Source: Clostridia bacterium
GTDB lineage: Bacteria; Bacillota; Clostridia; Lachnospirales; Cellulosilyticaceae
NCBI GenBank assembly: GCA_029256345.1
Contig: JAQSYC010000158.1
Location: forward strand, 1 to 6,781
DNA length: 6,781 nucleotides
Reading direction: 5' to 3'
Made by a program: the position numbers and the translations under genes. The notes beneath the pieces are model-generated. The model did not search any database, was not told where the DNA came from, and worked only from the letters and a program-made list of their open reading frames with translations. This document shows, piece by piece, positions 1 through 6,505 of this stretch (position 1 is its first letter; each line of letters begins with the position of its first letter).

Positions 1-1
1 A

Positions 2-820
2 CCTATGTCTTGTATTATAGGCGGTTTTCATGCCAATTATCATACTGAAACGGGTAAATATGTTCATCATTTAGGTATCGTTGAAGGTGGCAAGATGGCA
101 CTTTTGGCAGGAGTGGGTCCTATGGGACTTGGAGCAATAGATTACGCACTTCACTGCAATCGCAGACCAGGAACACTGGTTGTAACAGATATCAATGAGG
201 AAAGAATAGCAAGAGCAAAAACGTTATTTAGTGAAGAACATGCTAAAGAATGCGGTGTAAATCTTATTTATGTAAACACCAAAGATATAGAAGATGTGTC
301 AGCCTATTTAAAGAGTTTAGTGGATGGGGACGGGTATGATGATGTTTTTGTCTATGCACCAGTAGGTAAACTGATTGAAGATGGGGATAATATTTTAGGC
401 AAAGACGGCTGCATGAATTTCTTTGCTGGACCAACAGATACGAAGTTTTCAGCATCAGTTAATTTTTATAATGTGCACTACTCACCTACACATATTATGG
501 GATCAACAGGCGGTAATGATGATGATATGAGAGAATCTCTTGCGATGTCTTCTAAAGGATTAATCAATCCGGCAGTTATGATTACCCATGTAGGAGGACT
601 TGACAGTGCCATTGATGCCATTTTAAATTTACCTAATATACCCGGAGGCAAGAAATTAGTTTATAATGAAGTAGATATGCCTCTTACAGCCCTAGAAGAT
701 TTTAGAGAAAAAGGCAAAGAAGATCCTTTCTATATAGGATTAGCTGATATTATTGATAAACACAAGGGATTGTGGTCAGCAGAAGCAGAACGTTATCTTT
801 TAAAAAAATATGAAAAATAA
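2..820 (+). CDS. Zinc-type (MDR family) sugar/polyol-phosphate dehydrogenase, C-terminal part, 5'-truncated by window edge
   Basis: This is the C-terminal part of a medium-chain, zinc-type alcohol dehydrogenase that resembles L-sorbose-1-phosphate reductase/sorbitol-dehydrogenase-like enzymes. It would oxidise or reduce a polyol or sugar phosphate with NAD(H) in the cytoplasm. The frame is open from base 2, and its first codon is the Pro of the EP-x-x-C segment that precedes the cofactor domain in this family. The ATG at position 5 is therefore internal, and the N-terminal catalytic zinc domain lies outside the window. The Rossmann motif GVGPMG is at 110-127. About 20 residues later an Asp (188-190, in VVTDIN) ends the second strand, the usual sign of NAD rather than NADP preference. 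A later GSTGG segment (about 499-513) is also present. HPr starts 11 bases after the stop, so the two genes are co-transcribed. The family is clear, but the exact substrate is inferred from resemblance and could be another polyol phosphate. Confidence 0.85.
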   Translation, partial: PMSCIIGGFHANYHTETGKYVHHLGIVEGGKMALLAGVGPMGLGAIDYALHCNRRPGTLVVTDINEERIARAKTLFSEEHAKECGVNLIYVNTKDIEDVSAYLKSLVDGDGYDDVFVYAPVGKLIEDGDNILGKDGCMNFFAGPTDTKFSASVNFYNVHYSPTHIMGSTGGNDDDMRESLAMSSKGLINPAVMITHVGGLDSAIDAILNLPNIPGGKKLVYNEVDMPLTALEDFREKGKEDPFYIGLADIIDKHKGLWSAEAERYLLKKYEK

Positions 821-831
821 GGGAGTATAGT

Positions 832-1104
832 ATGCAAAAAATAACCGTAACACTAACCAATCCACAAGGATTACATGCAAGACCAGCTAGCTTGCTGACA
901 AAGGTGGTTAAAGATTTTAAGTCTGAGCTTTATTTTTATAAAAATGGTGTGGATACAAAAAAATATCAACCTAAAAGTATCCTTTCTGTCATGTCAGTCG
1001 GAGCCGCTAAGGGAGATCAGTTAACTTTTGTGGCAGATGGTGGTGATGAGAAAGAAGCTTTAGAGGCCATTAAGACTTTTGTCGAAAGTGGATGTGGAGA
1101 ATAG
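832..1104 (+). CDS. ptsH: HPr, phosphocarrier protein of the PTS
   Basis: This 90-residue HPr relays phosphate from Enzyme I to sugar-specific EIIA domains in the cytoplasm. The active-site motif GLHARPAS places the phosphorylated histidine at residue 15, the standard position. The regulatory serine block KSILSVMSVG is present with Ser49, equivalent to Ser46 of Bacillus HPr, the target of HPr kinase in Bacillota. The interval between His and Ser is three residues longer than in Bacillus (insertion after the NG turn, around VDTKKYQP), and the protein is two residues longer than the usual 88. It starts at ATG with GGGAG (821-825) six bases upstream and follows the dehydrogenase closely; its stop codon overlaps the ribosome binding site of the Enzyme I gene. 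The location beside a metabolic gene suggests a pathway-dedicated copy. Whether it is also the housekeeping HPr cannot be told from this window. Confidence 0.95.
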   Translation: MQKITVTLTNPQGLHARPASLLTKVVKDFKSELYFYKNGVDTKKYQPKSILSVMSVGAAKGDQLTFVADGGDEKEALEAIKTFVESGCGE

Positions 1105-1108
1105 GAGG
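1103..1108 (+). promoter_or_regulatory. Ribosome binding site of Enzyme I (decides the start)
   Basis: A perfect AGGAGG begins inside the HPr stop codon and lies six bases before ATG 1115. It fixes the Enzyme I start at 1115 rather than at an in-frame TTG at 1079, and it suggests translational coupling of HPr and Enzyme I. Confidence 0.9.
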
Positions 1109-1114
1109 AGGGCT

Positions 1115-2809
1115 ATGGGCGCTTGGCAAGGTACACCTATTTCACCAGGAATAGCTATAGGTAAAGTGATTGTAAAAAAAGCATTAAATGCTCAAATTGA
1201 GTTAATAAAAAATAAAGAGCCACAGCATGAAAGAGAGAGATTTCATGCTGCTAGGTCAAAGGCTATAGAAGAAGTTAAAGGTATTTACAATCAAATGCTT
1301 CAGACAAAAGGGGAAAAGGAAGCAGAAATCTTTATGGCACATATTACGATGTTAGAGGATATGGAGCTTATTGAAGGTGTAGAGAGAGAAATAGATGACC
1401 TTATGTGCAATGCAGAATGGGCATTAGATGCTGTGGCGGGCAGCTTTATTGCTATTTTTGAGGGCATGGAAGATGCGTATATGAAGGAGCGGGCCCTTGA
1501 TATTAAAGATATCAGCAGCCGTATCCAAAGGCATTTATCAGGACAAGGTGATTTGAATATTTTTAAACTCAAGGAGCCAGCTATCATTGCAGCGGATGAT
1601 CTTACGCCATCAGATACTGCACAGCTAGACCCGGAGTTAGTCCTGGGCATTATCAACGAAGGGGGCGGAGCAACTTCCCATGCAGCTATTATTGCCCGTA
1701 TGATGGGGGTACCTTTAGTGGTATATCCTAACATAACCTCTTTGGTCATGAACGGGCAGATGCTGGTATTTGACGGAGATAAAGGCACCATAGAACTTGA
1801 ACCGAAAGAAGAAGTGCTCAAGGCGTACAGAGAGAAGAGAAAGAATTTATTAGAGAGAAAAATTCAGTTAGAAAAACTGAAGGGAACAAAAACGGTAACT
1901 AGGGATAGCTTTCAAGTAGAATTGGCTGGCAACATTGGTATGCCAAAAGATGTTAAAATAGCTTTGGAGCAGGATGCAGAGGCTATTGGCCTTTTTAGAA
2001 CAGAGTTTTTATATATGAGTCGAGATGATTTTCCGAATGAAGAGGAACAATTTCTAGCCTATAAAGAGGTTTTAGAAAAAATGCAAAATCGTCCTGTAGT
2101 CATCAGAACCCTTGATATAGGCGGAGATAAGGAATTAGATTATTTACAGATTCCTAAAGAAATGAATCCTTTTTTAGGTTGCCGGGCTATTCGGTTTTGC
2201 CTGAAGAAGACAGAACTATGGAAAGTGCAGCTAAGAGCGTTACTTAGAGCCAGCAGTTATGGGAATCTGCGTATTATGCTGCCTATGATTGCAGCTATGG
2301 AAGAGCTTATAGAAGCAAAAGGAATACTGGAAGAAGTCAAAGCTGAATTAAGAAATGAGCATATCCCTTTTAATGAAAGTGTGCAGGTCGGGATGATGAT
2401 GGAAACACCGGCAGCAGCAGTCATGGCGGATGTATTTGCCAAAGAAGTGGACTTTTTCAGCATTGGAACCAATGATCTTATTCAGTACACAATTGCTGTA
2501 GACCGTATGAACACAGAGGTTGCACATCTGTATTCACCGTATCAACCAGCGGTCTTAAGGCTTATCAAAAAAATTGTTGATAGTGCCCATGAGGCCGGCA
2601 TATGGGCAGGGATGTGCGGAGAAGCAGCAGCAGATAGAAAACTCCTCCCACTGTGGATTGGCATGGGCTTAGATGAGTTAAGCATGTCACCGCCATCTAT
2701 TCTTCAAACGAGAGAAAGTATTCAAAAATTATCTCACGAAGAGGGCAAAAAGTTAGTGGATGAAATATTGCTTTTAAAGACTGCCCAAGAGATTGAAAAT
2801 AGATTATAG
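1115..2809 (+). CDS. ptsI: Phosphoenolpyruvate-protein phosphotransferase (PTS Enzyme I)
   Basis: Cytoplasmic Enzyme I transfers phosphate from phosphoenolpyruvate to HPr, the first step of PTS sugar uptake. The protein is 564 residues, close to the usual 570-575. Domains in order are the HPr-binding/phosphohistidine N-terminal region (about 1-225) and the PEP-binding TIM barrel (about 250-560). His189 sits in GGATSHAAIIAR, at exactly the E. coli position. The PEP-site residues are all present, one place lower than in E. coli: Arg295 (GLFRTE), Arg331 (IRTLDIGGDK), Glu430 (METPAA), Asp454 (GTNDL), Arg464 (VDRMN) and catalytic Cys501 (GMCGEAAAD). The residue three before the active histidine is Ala where classical EI has Arg (GGRTSH). 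Start ATG 1115 is chosen for its AGGAGG. The gene ends the operon, with a strong terminator 8 bases after the stop. All catalytic residues are intact, so activity is expected. Specialisation for a neighbouring PTS is inference. Confidence 0.96.
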   Translation: MGAWQGTPISPGIAIGKVIVKKALNAQIELIKNKEPQHERERFHAARSKAIEEVKGIYNQMLQTKGEKEAEIFMAHITMLEDMELIEGVEREIDDLMCNAEWALDAVAGSFIAIFEGMEDAYMKERALDIKDISSRIQRHLSGQGDLNIFKLKEPAIIAADDLTPSDTAQLDPELVLGIINEGGGATSHAAIIARMMGVPLVVYPNITSLVMNGQMLVFDGDKGTIELEPKEEVLKAYREKRKNLLERKIQLEKLKGTKTVTRDSFQVELAGNIGMPKDVKIALEQDAEAIGLFRTEFLYMSRDDFPNEEEQFLAYKEVLEKMQNRPVVIRTLDIGGDKELDYLQIPKEMNPFLGCRAIRFCLKKTELWKVQLRALLRASSYGNLRIMLPMIAAMEELIEAKGILEEVKAELRNEHIPFNESVQVGMMMETPAAAVMADVFAKEVDFFSIGTNDLIQYTIAVDRMNTEVAHLYSPYQPAVLRLIKKIVDSAHEAGIWAGMCGEAAADRKLLPLWIGMGLDELSMSPPSILQTRESIQKLSHEEGKKLVDEILLLKTAQEIENRL

Positions 2810-2817
2810 TATTTTAG

Positions 2818-2852
2818 AAGGCATGTGAATAGGTTATTCATATGCCTTTTTT
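2818..2852 (+). terminator. Intrinsic terminator after the dehydrogenase-HPr-EI operon
   Basis: A 14-bp stem (2818-2831 with 2835-2848, a single G-T wobble) has a GGT loop and ends in a run of six T (2847-2852). It lies 8 bases after the Enzyme I stop and separates the PTS operon from the chemotaxis gene. Confidence 0.93.
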
Positions 2853-2873
2853 ATAAAGGTATAAGGGATGACA

Positions 2874-2880
2874 AGGGGGA
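2874..2880 (+). promoter_or_regulatory. Ribosome binding site supporting a TTG start
   Basis: AGGGGGA lies six bases before the TTG at 2887. It supports initiation there rather than at the first in-frame ATG (2938), which would remove most of the first membrane helix and has no comparable site upstream. Confidence 0.7.
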
Positions 2881-2886
2881 ATAAAA

Positions 2887-4059
2887 TTGAAAAACTTTAG
2901 GAGCATAAAAAGATTCGATCGTTTAGCATTTATTTTGATGGGTTTTAACATTCTACTCAGTTTAGCGTTATATAGTTTGCAGATTAGAGGAAATGAAGGC
3001 ATATCATCAAAAGTCATACAAGCAGTACCAGTGATAATAGGGATAGTATCAATCGTTTTAAGTGTTATATGGGTCTTGTTTAGAAAGCTTATGGACCAGC
3101 ATCTAAAAGAAGTTAATACATGGGCCGAAGAGATGCTTAAAAGTAATTTTACCTATACGTCCCATTCGACTGACAAAGCAGAAATCAGTTTAATAAGGGA
3201 AGAATTACATAAAGTTTCACAAGGCTTCAAAATAAAAATAGAGCAATTAGAACAGCATTCAACTCAGAGTCAGAGAGTGATAGATCAAGGGAATGAAGCG
3301 GATAATCACTCAAAACTGTTTATGGATAAACTTAAAAAAGCTATAGAGGAGGTAAAAAACTCAGAAAGCATGAGGATGAAAATTTCCAGTACGATAGCTG
3401 AGAATTCTCAAGAGATTACTTCGGGTATGGAGAATATTGATAATGATTTACAAAATATAGTTGAAGCTTTCGTTGCAGCTTCAATGAAAGCGGAAGAAGG
3501 AACAGACGTCATTAATAGTGCTTTTGGACAGATGGAGGTTATAGGGAAAAAGTTTAAAACCTCTACAAAGGCTATCAATCAGTTAGAAGATAAATCAAAA
3601 GAGATAGGGCGAATTGTATCCCTTATTACAACGATTGCGCAACAAACTAATTTACTTGCTTTAAATGCAGCAATAGAGGCGGCAAGAGCAGGAGATCAGG
3701 GCAGAGGGTTTGCAGTAGTTGCAGGAGAGGTTAAAAAACTTGCAGAGCAGTCTGCAGGTGCCGCCCGCGAAATTGGCACACTCATCCATAAAATCCAAGA
3801 GGAAATCAATCAGGCGGTTTTATCCATGGCAGAGGGAAATGAAGCGATAGAAACAGGTGTCACGATGGTAGGCAATGCAGGAGAGTCTTTTAACACCATT
3901 TTTAATGATATTGAAGAGGTATCTAATCAAATGATGGATATCTCAGCAGTTATTGAAGAAGTTTTTGTAGCCACACAGTCGGCTGTAGAAACTGCTGAAA
4001 AAATTTGTCAAATCTCTTCAAATGTTTCAGAACGGATTATCTCCTTAGCCTCTCATTAA
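2887..4059 (+). CDS. Methyl-accepting chemotaxis protein without a large extracellular sensor domain
   Basis: This 390-residue membrane receptor would couple a signal to the CheA/CheW array. Two hydrophobic segments (about 13-32 and 44-65) are separated by only about ten residues, so there is no periplasmic-type ligand domain. Residues about 66-115 look like a divergent HAMP region (two short amphipathic helices with a connector). The rest is a long antiparallel coiled coil whose hairpin tip is the highly conserved segment from IAQQTNLLALNAAIEAARAG to QGRGFAVVAGEVKKLAEQS. The key Asn of LALNAA is residue 260, leaving about 130 residues in each arm. No C-terminal CheR-tethering pentapeptide is seen. 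The start is TTG 2887, chosen on its ribosome binding site. The gene follows a terminator and probably stands alone. A weak promoter candidate (TTCATA, 17 bases, TATAAG at 2837-2865) overlaps that terminator. It may sense through the membrane, or through partners such as PTS components; this is inference. Confidence 0.93.
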   Translation: MKNFRSIKRFDRLAFILMGFNILLSLALYSLQIRGNEGISSKVIQAVPVIIGIVSIVLSVIWVLFRKLMDQHLKEVNTWAEEMLKSNFTYTSHSTDKAEISLIREELHKVSQGFKIKIEQLEQHSTQSQRVIDQGNEADNHSKLFMDKLKKAIEEVKNSESMRMKISSTIAENSQEITSGMENIDNDLQNIVEAFVAASMKAEEGTDVINSAFGQMEVIGKKFKTSTKAINQLEDKSKEIGRIVSLITTIAQQTNLLALNAAIEAARAGDQGRGFAVVAGEVKKLAEQSAGAAREIGTLIHKIQEEINQAVLSMAEGNEAIETGVTMVGNAGESFNTIFNDIEEVSNQMMDISAVIEEVFVATQSAVETAEKICQISSNVSERIISLASH

Positions 4060-4081
4060 TAGAATAGTTATGAACAGGCTG

Positions 4082-4099
4082 CAGCCAAAAGGGCTGTTT
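4082..4099 (+). terminator. Weak terminator-like hairpin after the chemotaxis gene
   Basis: CAGCC (4082-4086) pairs with GGCTG (4092-4096) around an AAAAG loop, followed by only three T. A competing palindrome, GGCTGCAGCC at 4077-4086, overlaps it. It is plausible as a weak intrinsic terminator 22 bases after the stop, but the T-run is poor. Confidence 0.4.
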
Positions 4100-4143
4100 A
4101 TCTTAAAGACACAGGATAGACAGTTCTTTTTAGTGTGATTTAA

Positions 4144-4172
4144 TTGCAATCTTTAGCTATTAAAATTATACT
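4144..4172 (+). promoter_or_regulatory. Sigma-A-type promoter of pepT
   Basis: TTGCAA (4144-4149) and TATACT (4167-4172) are separated by 17 bases, matching 4/6 and 5/6 of the consensus. Transcription would start near 4180, giving a leader of about 80 bases before the pepT start. The leader holds an imperfect inverted repeat (AACAG near 4214 with CTGTT near 4233) of unknown significance. Confidence 0.65.
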
Positions 4173-4260
4173 ATATATAAACGCATATAATATTTCTATC
4201 GTTAGAGAGACAATAACAGCAAGCCTACGGGTCTGTTTAATTAAAAAAGGAGATTAATCT

Positions 4261-5446
4261 ATGAAAGCTTATGAACGATTACTTAAATATGTGACCATCC
4301 ACACAACGTCAGATGACAAATCAGAAACGCATCCAACAACTGAAAGACAGTTTGATCTGGCCAATTTATTGGCTGAAGAGATGAGAGCAATAGGGATTGA
4401 AGAAGTCAGAGTTACAAAAGAATGTTATGTGTATGGCATGATTTCGGCTACAAGTGGCTGTGAAGATAAAAAAAGCATTGGATTTGTTGCACATATGGAT
4501 ACGTCACCAACAGCGAGCGGCAAAAATGTAAAACCACAAATAATCACAAATTATAATGGGGGAGACGTACTTTTAAAAGGCAGCAATTTGGTATTATCAC
4601 CAGAGCGTTTTCCACATTTAAAGGCATTAAAAGGCAGAACCCTTATTACAACAGATGGCACAACACTGCTTGGTGCAGATGATAAAGCCTAAAAATATTC
4701 CTCATGGAAAGATAGGGATAGCCTTTACGCCAGATGAAGAAGTAGGAAAAGGAGCCAAGCTATTTGATGTCAAAGGATTTGGTGTAGAGTTTGCCTACAC
4801 TGTTGACGGCGGGGAAGAGGGAGAAATCACCTATGAAAACTTTAATGCAGCCGAGGTATCCATAGAAATACAAGGCGTGTCGGTTCATCCAGGCTCTGCT
4901 AAAAACAAGATGGTTAATGCACTGAATGTAGCCTTTGAATTTAACGATATGCTGCCTAAGGGTGAAAGACCAGAACATACCGAGGACTACGAAGGGTTCT
5001 ATTTTTTGAGGAACATAAATGGAGATTCGGAAAAAGCTGTGATGGCATATAGTCTTAGAGATCATAATAGGGAGCTTTTTGAAGGGAAAAAAGCTACTAT
5101 AAAGCTTATAGAAAAACTGCTCAATGAAAAGTATGGCAAGGGAACAGTTGAAGTCACTCTAACAGACCGCTATAAAAACATGTTAGAAGCTATCAAACCA
5201 CATTTTCATCTTGTAGAGAATGCCATTGCAGCTACAAAAAACTTAGAGGTTACACCCCTTATAATACCTATGCGTGGAGGGACAGATGGGGCTACTTTAA
5301 GTTATATGGGACTTGCATGTCCTAATATTGGTACCGGTGGCTACGCTTACCACGGAGCTTTTGAACACATTACAGCAGAAGGTATGGATAGATGCACTGG
5401 GATTATTATTGAAATTATCAAAGGATATGCGTTAAATCGACATTAA
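4261..5446 (+). pseudogene. pepT: Peptidase T (tripeptide aminopeptidase), disrupted by an internal frameshifting deletion
   Basis: Peptidase T is a cytoplasmic di-zinc M20-family enzyme that removes the N-terminal residue from tripeptides. The gene starts at ATG 4261, with AAGGAGA about seven bases upstream. Frame one encodes 143 residues including the metal ligand His78 (AHMDTSP, with Asp80) and Asp140 in LGADDKA, all at their E. coli positions, then stops at TAA 4690-4692. Homology resumes at once, one base out of frame, at 4691 with NIPHGKI, then TPDEEVGKG (Glu pair), YTVDGG, GGTDGA and the late ligand His in YAYHGAFEH, to the stop at 5446. The two parts total 394 residues against 408 in E. 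coli PepT: the 14-residue helix starting GIAEI is missing. That equals a net loss of about 41 bases, so neither ribosomal frameshifting nor a single-base error restores the enzyme. Both fragments are otherwise well conserved, so the lesion is recent or an assembly artefact. The promoter and ribosome binding site remain intact. Confidence 0.9.
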
Positions 5447-5452
5447 AAATAT

Positions 5453-5528
5453 TTTTTTGTCTATTTTATCTTGACTTTATAAAAAGATAGACATATAATT
5501 AGTTTTGTAAAGAAAAATAGACAAAAAA
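5453..5528 (+). promoter_or_regulatory. Inverted-repeat operator candidate enclosing the iclR-type promoter
   Basis: A perfect 15-bp inverted repeat (5453-5467, TTTTTTGTCTATTTT, with 5514-5528) is separated by 46 bases and brackets the promoter. The core ATAGACA occurs three times: reversed at 5458-5464, forward at 5487-5493 inside the promoter spacer, and forward at 5517-5523. The spacings of 29 and 30 bases are close to three helical turns. This suits a repressor binding one DNA face. Autoregulation by the downstream IclR protein is inferred, not shown. Confidence 0.55.
5471..5499 (+). promoter_or_regulatory. Strong sigma-A promoter of the IclR-family gene
   Basis: TTGACT (5471-5476) and a perfect TATAAT (5494-5499) are separated by 17 bases, nearly consensus. 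The predicted start near 5506 gives a leader of about 110 bases before the ATG at 5619. The spacer contains one ATAGACA copy, so a bound regulator would block RNA polymerase. Confidence 0.85.
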
Positions 5529-5604
5529 TATATATAATGCATACATGTTTTGTGATATATGACCACATACATATATATCATGAAGTCATTAGAAATCTAC
5601 TGTG

Positions 5605-5612
5605 AAGGAAGG
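5605..5612 (+). promoter_or_regulatory. Ribosome binding site of the IclR-family gene (decides the start)
   Basis: AAGGAAGG lies six bases before ATG 5619. The in-frame ATGs at 5559 and 5580 lack any purine-rich site, so 5619 is preferred. It also gives the usual length and N-terminus for the family. Confidence 0.75.
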
Positions 5613-5618
5613 CCAAAG

Positions 5619-6395
5619 ATGAAAGAATATAAGGAGGGGGCAGTACAATCTGTTGACCGTTCGCTCATGATTCTGGAGGAGCTTGCGAGACACAAAAAAG
5701 GTTGTGGTGTGACCGCTTTAGCAAATGCCATGGGTCTTCATAAAAGCACAACCCATAGACTATTAACATCTTTACTCAACAGAGGATATGTCAAACAGGA
5801 TTTAGAGACCAACAATTATTGCTTAGGTACAAAGTTATTATTTTTAGCAGGTGCACTGCTAGAATCCATGGATCTTAGACATATTGCAAGGCCTTATATC
5901 CAGGATTTGGCTAATAAAACCCAAGAGATTGTTCATCTTGCAGTACTGGATGGAGAAGAAGCTGTTTATATTGATAAAGTAGAAAGCATACGTACAAATG
6001 CTATTCGGATTTATTCACAAATTGGAAAACGCGTACCTCTACATTGTACGGGCGTTGGAAAAGTGCTTTTGTGTGATATGGACTTTAACAAAGTTAAGGC
6101 ATTGTTAAAAGAAGAAGATATGACACGGTATACAGTTAATACAATAACGAACTATACAGATTTTGAAGAAGAGTTAAAAAAAATTAAAGAACAAGGATAT
6201 GGCTTTGATGAAATAGAGCATGAAGAAGGTATTAGATGTGTGGCAGCTCCTATTTATGATAGAAATGGCAAAGTCATTGCTTCTATAAGCATTGCAGGGC
6301 CCATCATTTATGTGACTGAAGAAAGAGTGCCAGAACTTGTTAAGCTGATAACACAAACCACTCAAATGATTTCTTATCAATTAGGCCATTTTTAG
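5619..6395 (+). CDS. IclR-family transcriptional regulator, KdgR-like by context
   Basis: This 258-residue cytoplasmic DNA-binding regulator has the typical IclR length and two-domain layout. The N-terminal winged helix (about 8-70) begins with VQSVDRSLMILEELA. Its helix-turn-helix runs from GVTALANAMGL to KSTTHRLLTSLLNRGYV, with the recognition helix near residues 42-53. The effector-binding domain (about 80-255) carries family signatures such as VHLAVLDGEEAVYIDKVES, HCTGVGKVLL, GYGFDEIEHEEGIRCVAAPI and the final IASISIAGP strand. Its own near-consensus promoter sits inside an inverted repeat. No terminator is visible after the stop, so transcription may continue toward eda, 213 bases downstream. 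IclR proteins next to KDPG/KHG aldolase genes commonly respond to 2-keto-3-deoxygluconate (KdgR type) and repress hexuronate catabolism. That role is inferred from the neighbour; the effector cannot be read from the sequence. Confidence 0.93.
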   Translation: MKEYKEGAVQSVDRSLMILEELARHKKGCGVTALANAMGLHKSTTHRLLTSLLNRGYVKQDLETNNYCLGTKLLFLAGALLESMDLRHIARPYIQDLANKTQEIVHLAVLDGEEAVYIDKVESIRTNAIRIYSQIGKRVPLHCTGVGKVLLCDMDFNKVKALLKEEDMTRYTVNTITNYTDFEEELKKIKEQGYGFDEIEHEEGIRCVAAPIYDRNGKVIASISIAGPIIYVTEERVPELVKLITQTTQMISYQLGHF

Positions 6396-6426
6396 TACAA
6401 GTCAAATAGAATAATTTTTATAAAAC

Positions 6427-6458
6427 AAAACGGGAACAGTGTTCCATAATATGAAACA
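6427..6458 (+). repeat. Operator-like direct repeat, copy A
   Basis: This is the first of two 32-base direct repeats (27 of 32 identical, all five differences transitions). It contains the perfect palindrome GGAAC-AGT-GTTCC (6433-6445) followed by ATAATAT and GAAAC, so half-sites alternate in orientation. Short GAAAC/GTTTC- or GGAAC/GTTCC-type palindromes fit what IclR-family regulators commonly bind. It is a candidate operator for the upstream regulator acting on eda. Confidence 0.65.
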
Positions 6459-6505
6459 CTAGTAAATAATAATGAAATAGAGATATTTCATTATTATTTA
6501 CTAGT
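6458..6505 (+). repeat. Perfect 22-bp inverted repeat with GAGA loop
   Basis: Arms 6458-6479 and 6484-6505 are exact reverse complements over 22 bp and are separated only by GAGA (6480-6483), a GNRA-type tetraloop if transcribed. Each end is ACTAGT, itself a palindrome. The stem is AT-rich, and neither strand has a T-run after it, so it is not a normal intrinsic terminator. It fills exactly the gap between direct repeats A and B. Possible roles are an mRNA 5' stabiliser, a DNA cruciform or spacer between operators, a regulator site, or a short palindromic insertion. Confidence 0.95.

Noticed and set aside
5..7. ATG at position 5 as the start of the dehydrogenase
   Set aside because: The frame is open to the window edge, the preceding Pro belongs to a conserved family motif, and the zinc-binding N-terminal domain is missing, so the gene begins upstream.
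1079..1114. Upstream TTG start adding 12 residues to Enzyme I
   Set aside because: It lies inside the HPr gene without a ribosome binding site. ATG 1115 has a perfect AGGAGG and places His189 at the family position.
1300..1821. Long minus-strand open frame opposite Enzyme I, and other minus-strand open frames in the window
   Set aside because: They lie opposite strongly conserved + strand genes or repeats, have low-complexity Ser/Ile-rich translations, and lack ribosome binding sites or recognisable domains.
4655..4692. Programmed ribosomal frameshift joining the two pepT frames, or the second frame as an independent gene starting at 4655
   Set aside because: Frameshifting would still omit 14 conserved residues. 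The 4655 frame is an out-of-phase reading of the first fragment up to 4690 and has no ribosome binding site.
5559..5618. Longer IclR protein starting at ATG 5559 or 5580
   Set aside because: There is no ribosome binding site upstream of either, and the extra 13-20 residues do not resemble the family. AAGGAAGG clearly serves ATG 5619.
6458..6505. Hairpin as an intrinsic terminator of the IclR gene
   Set aside because: There is no T-run after the stem on either strand, and the stem is AT-rich rather than GC-rich.
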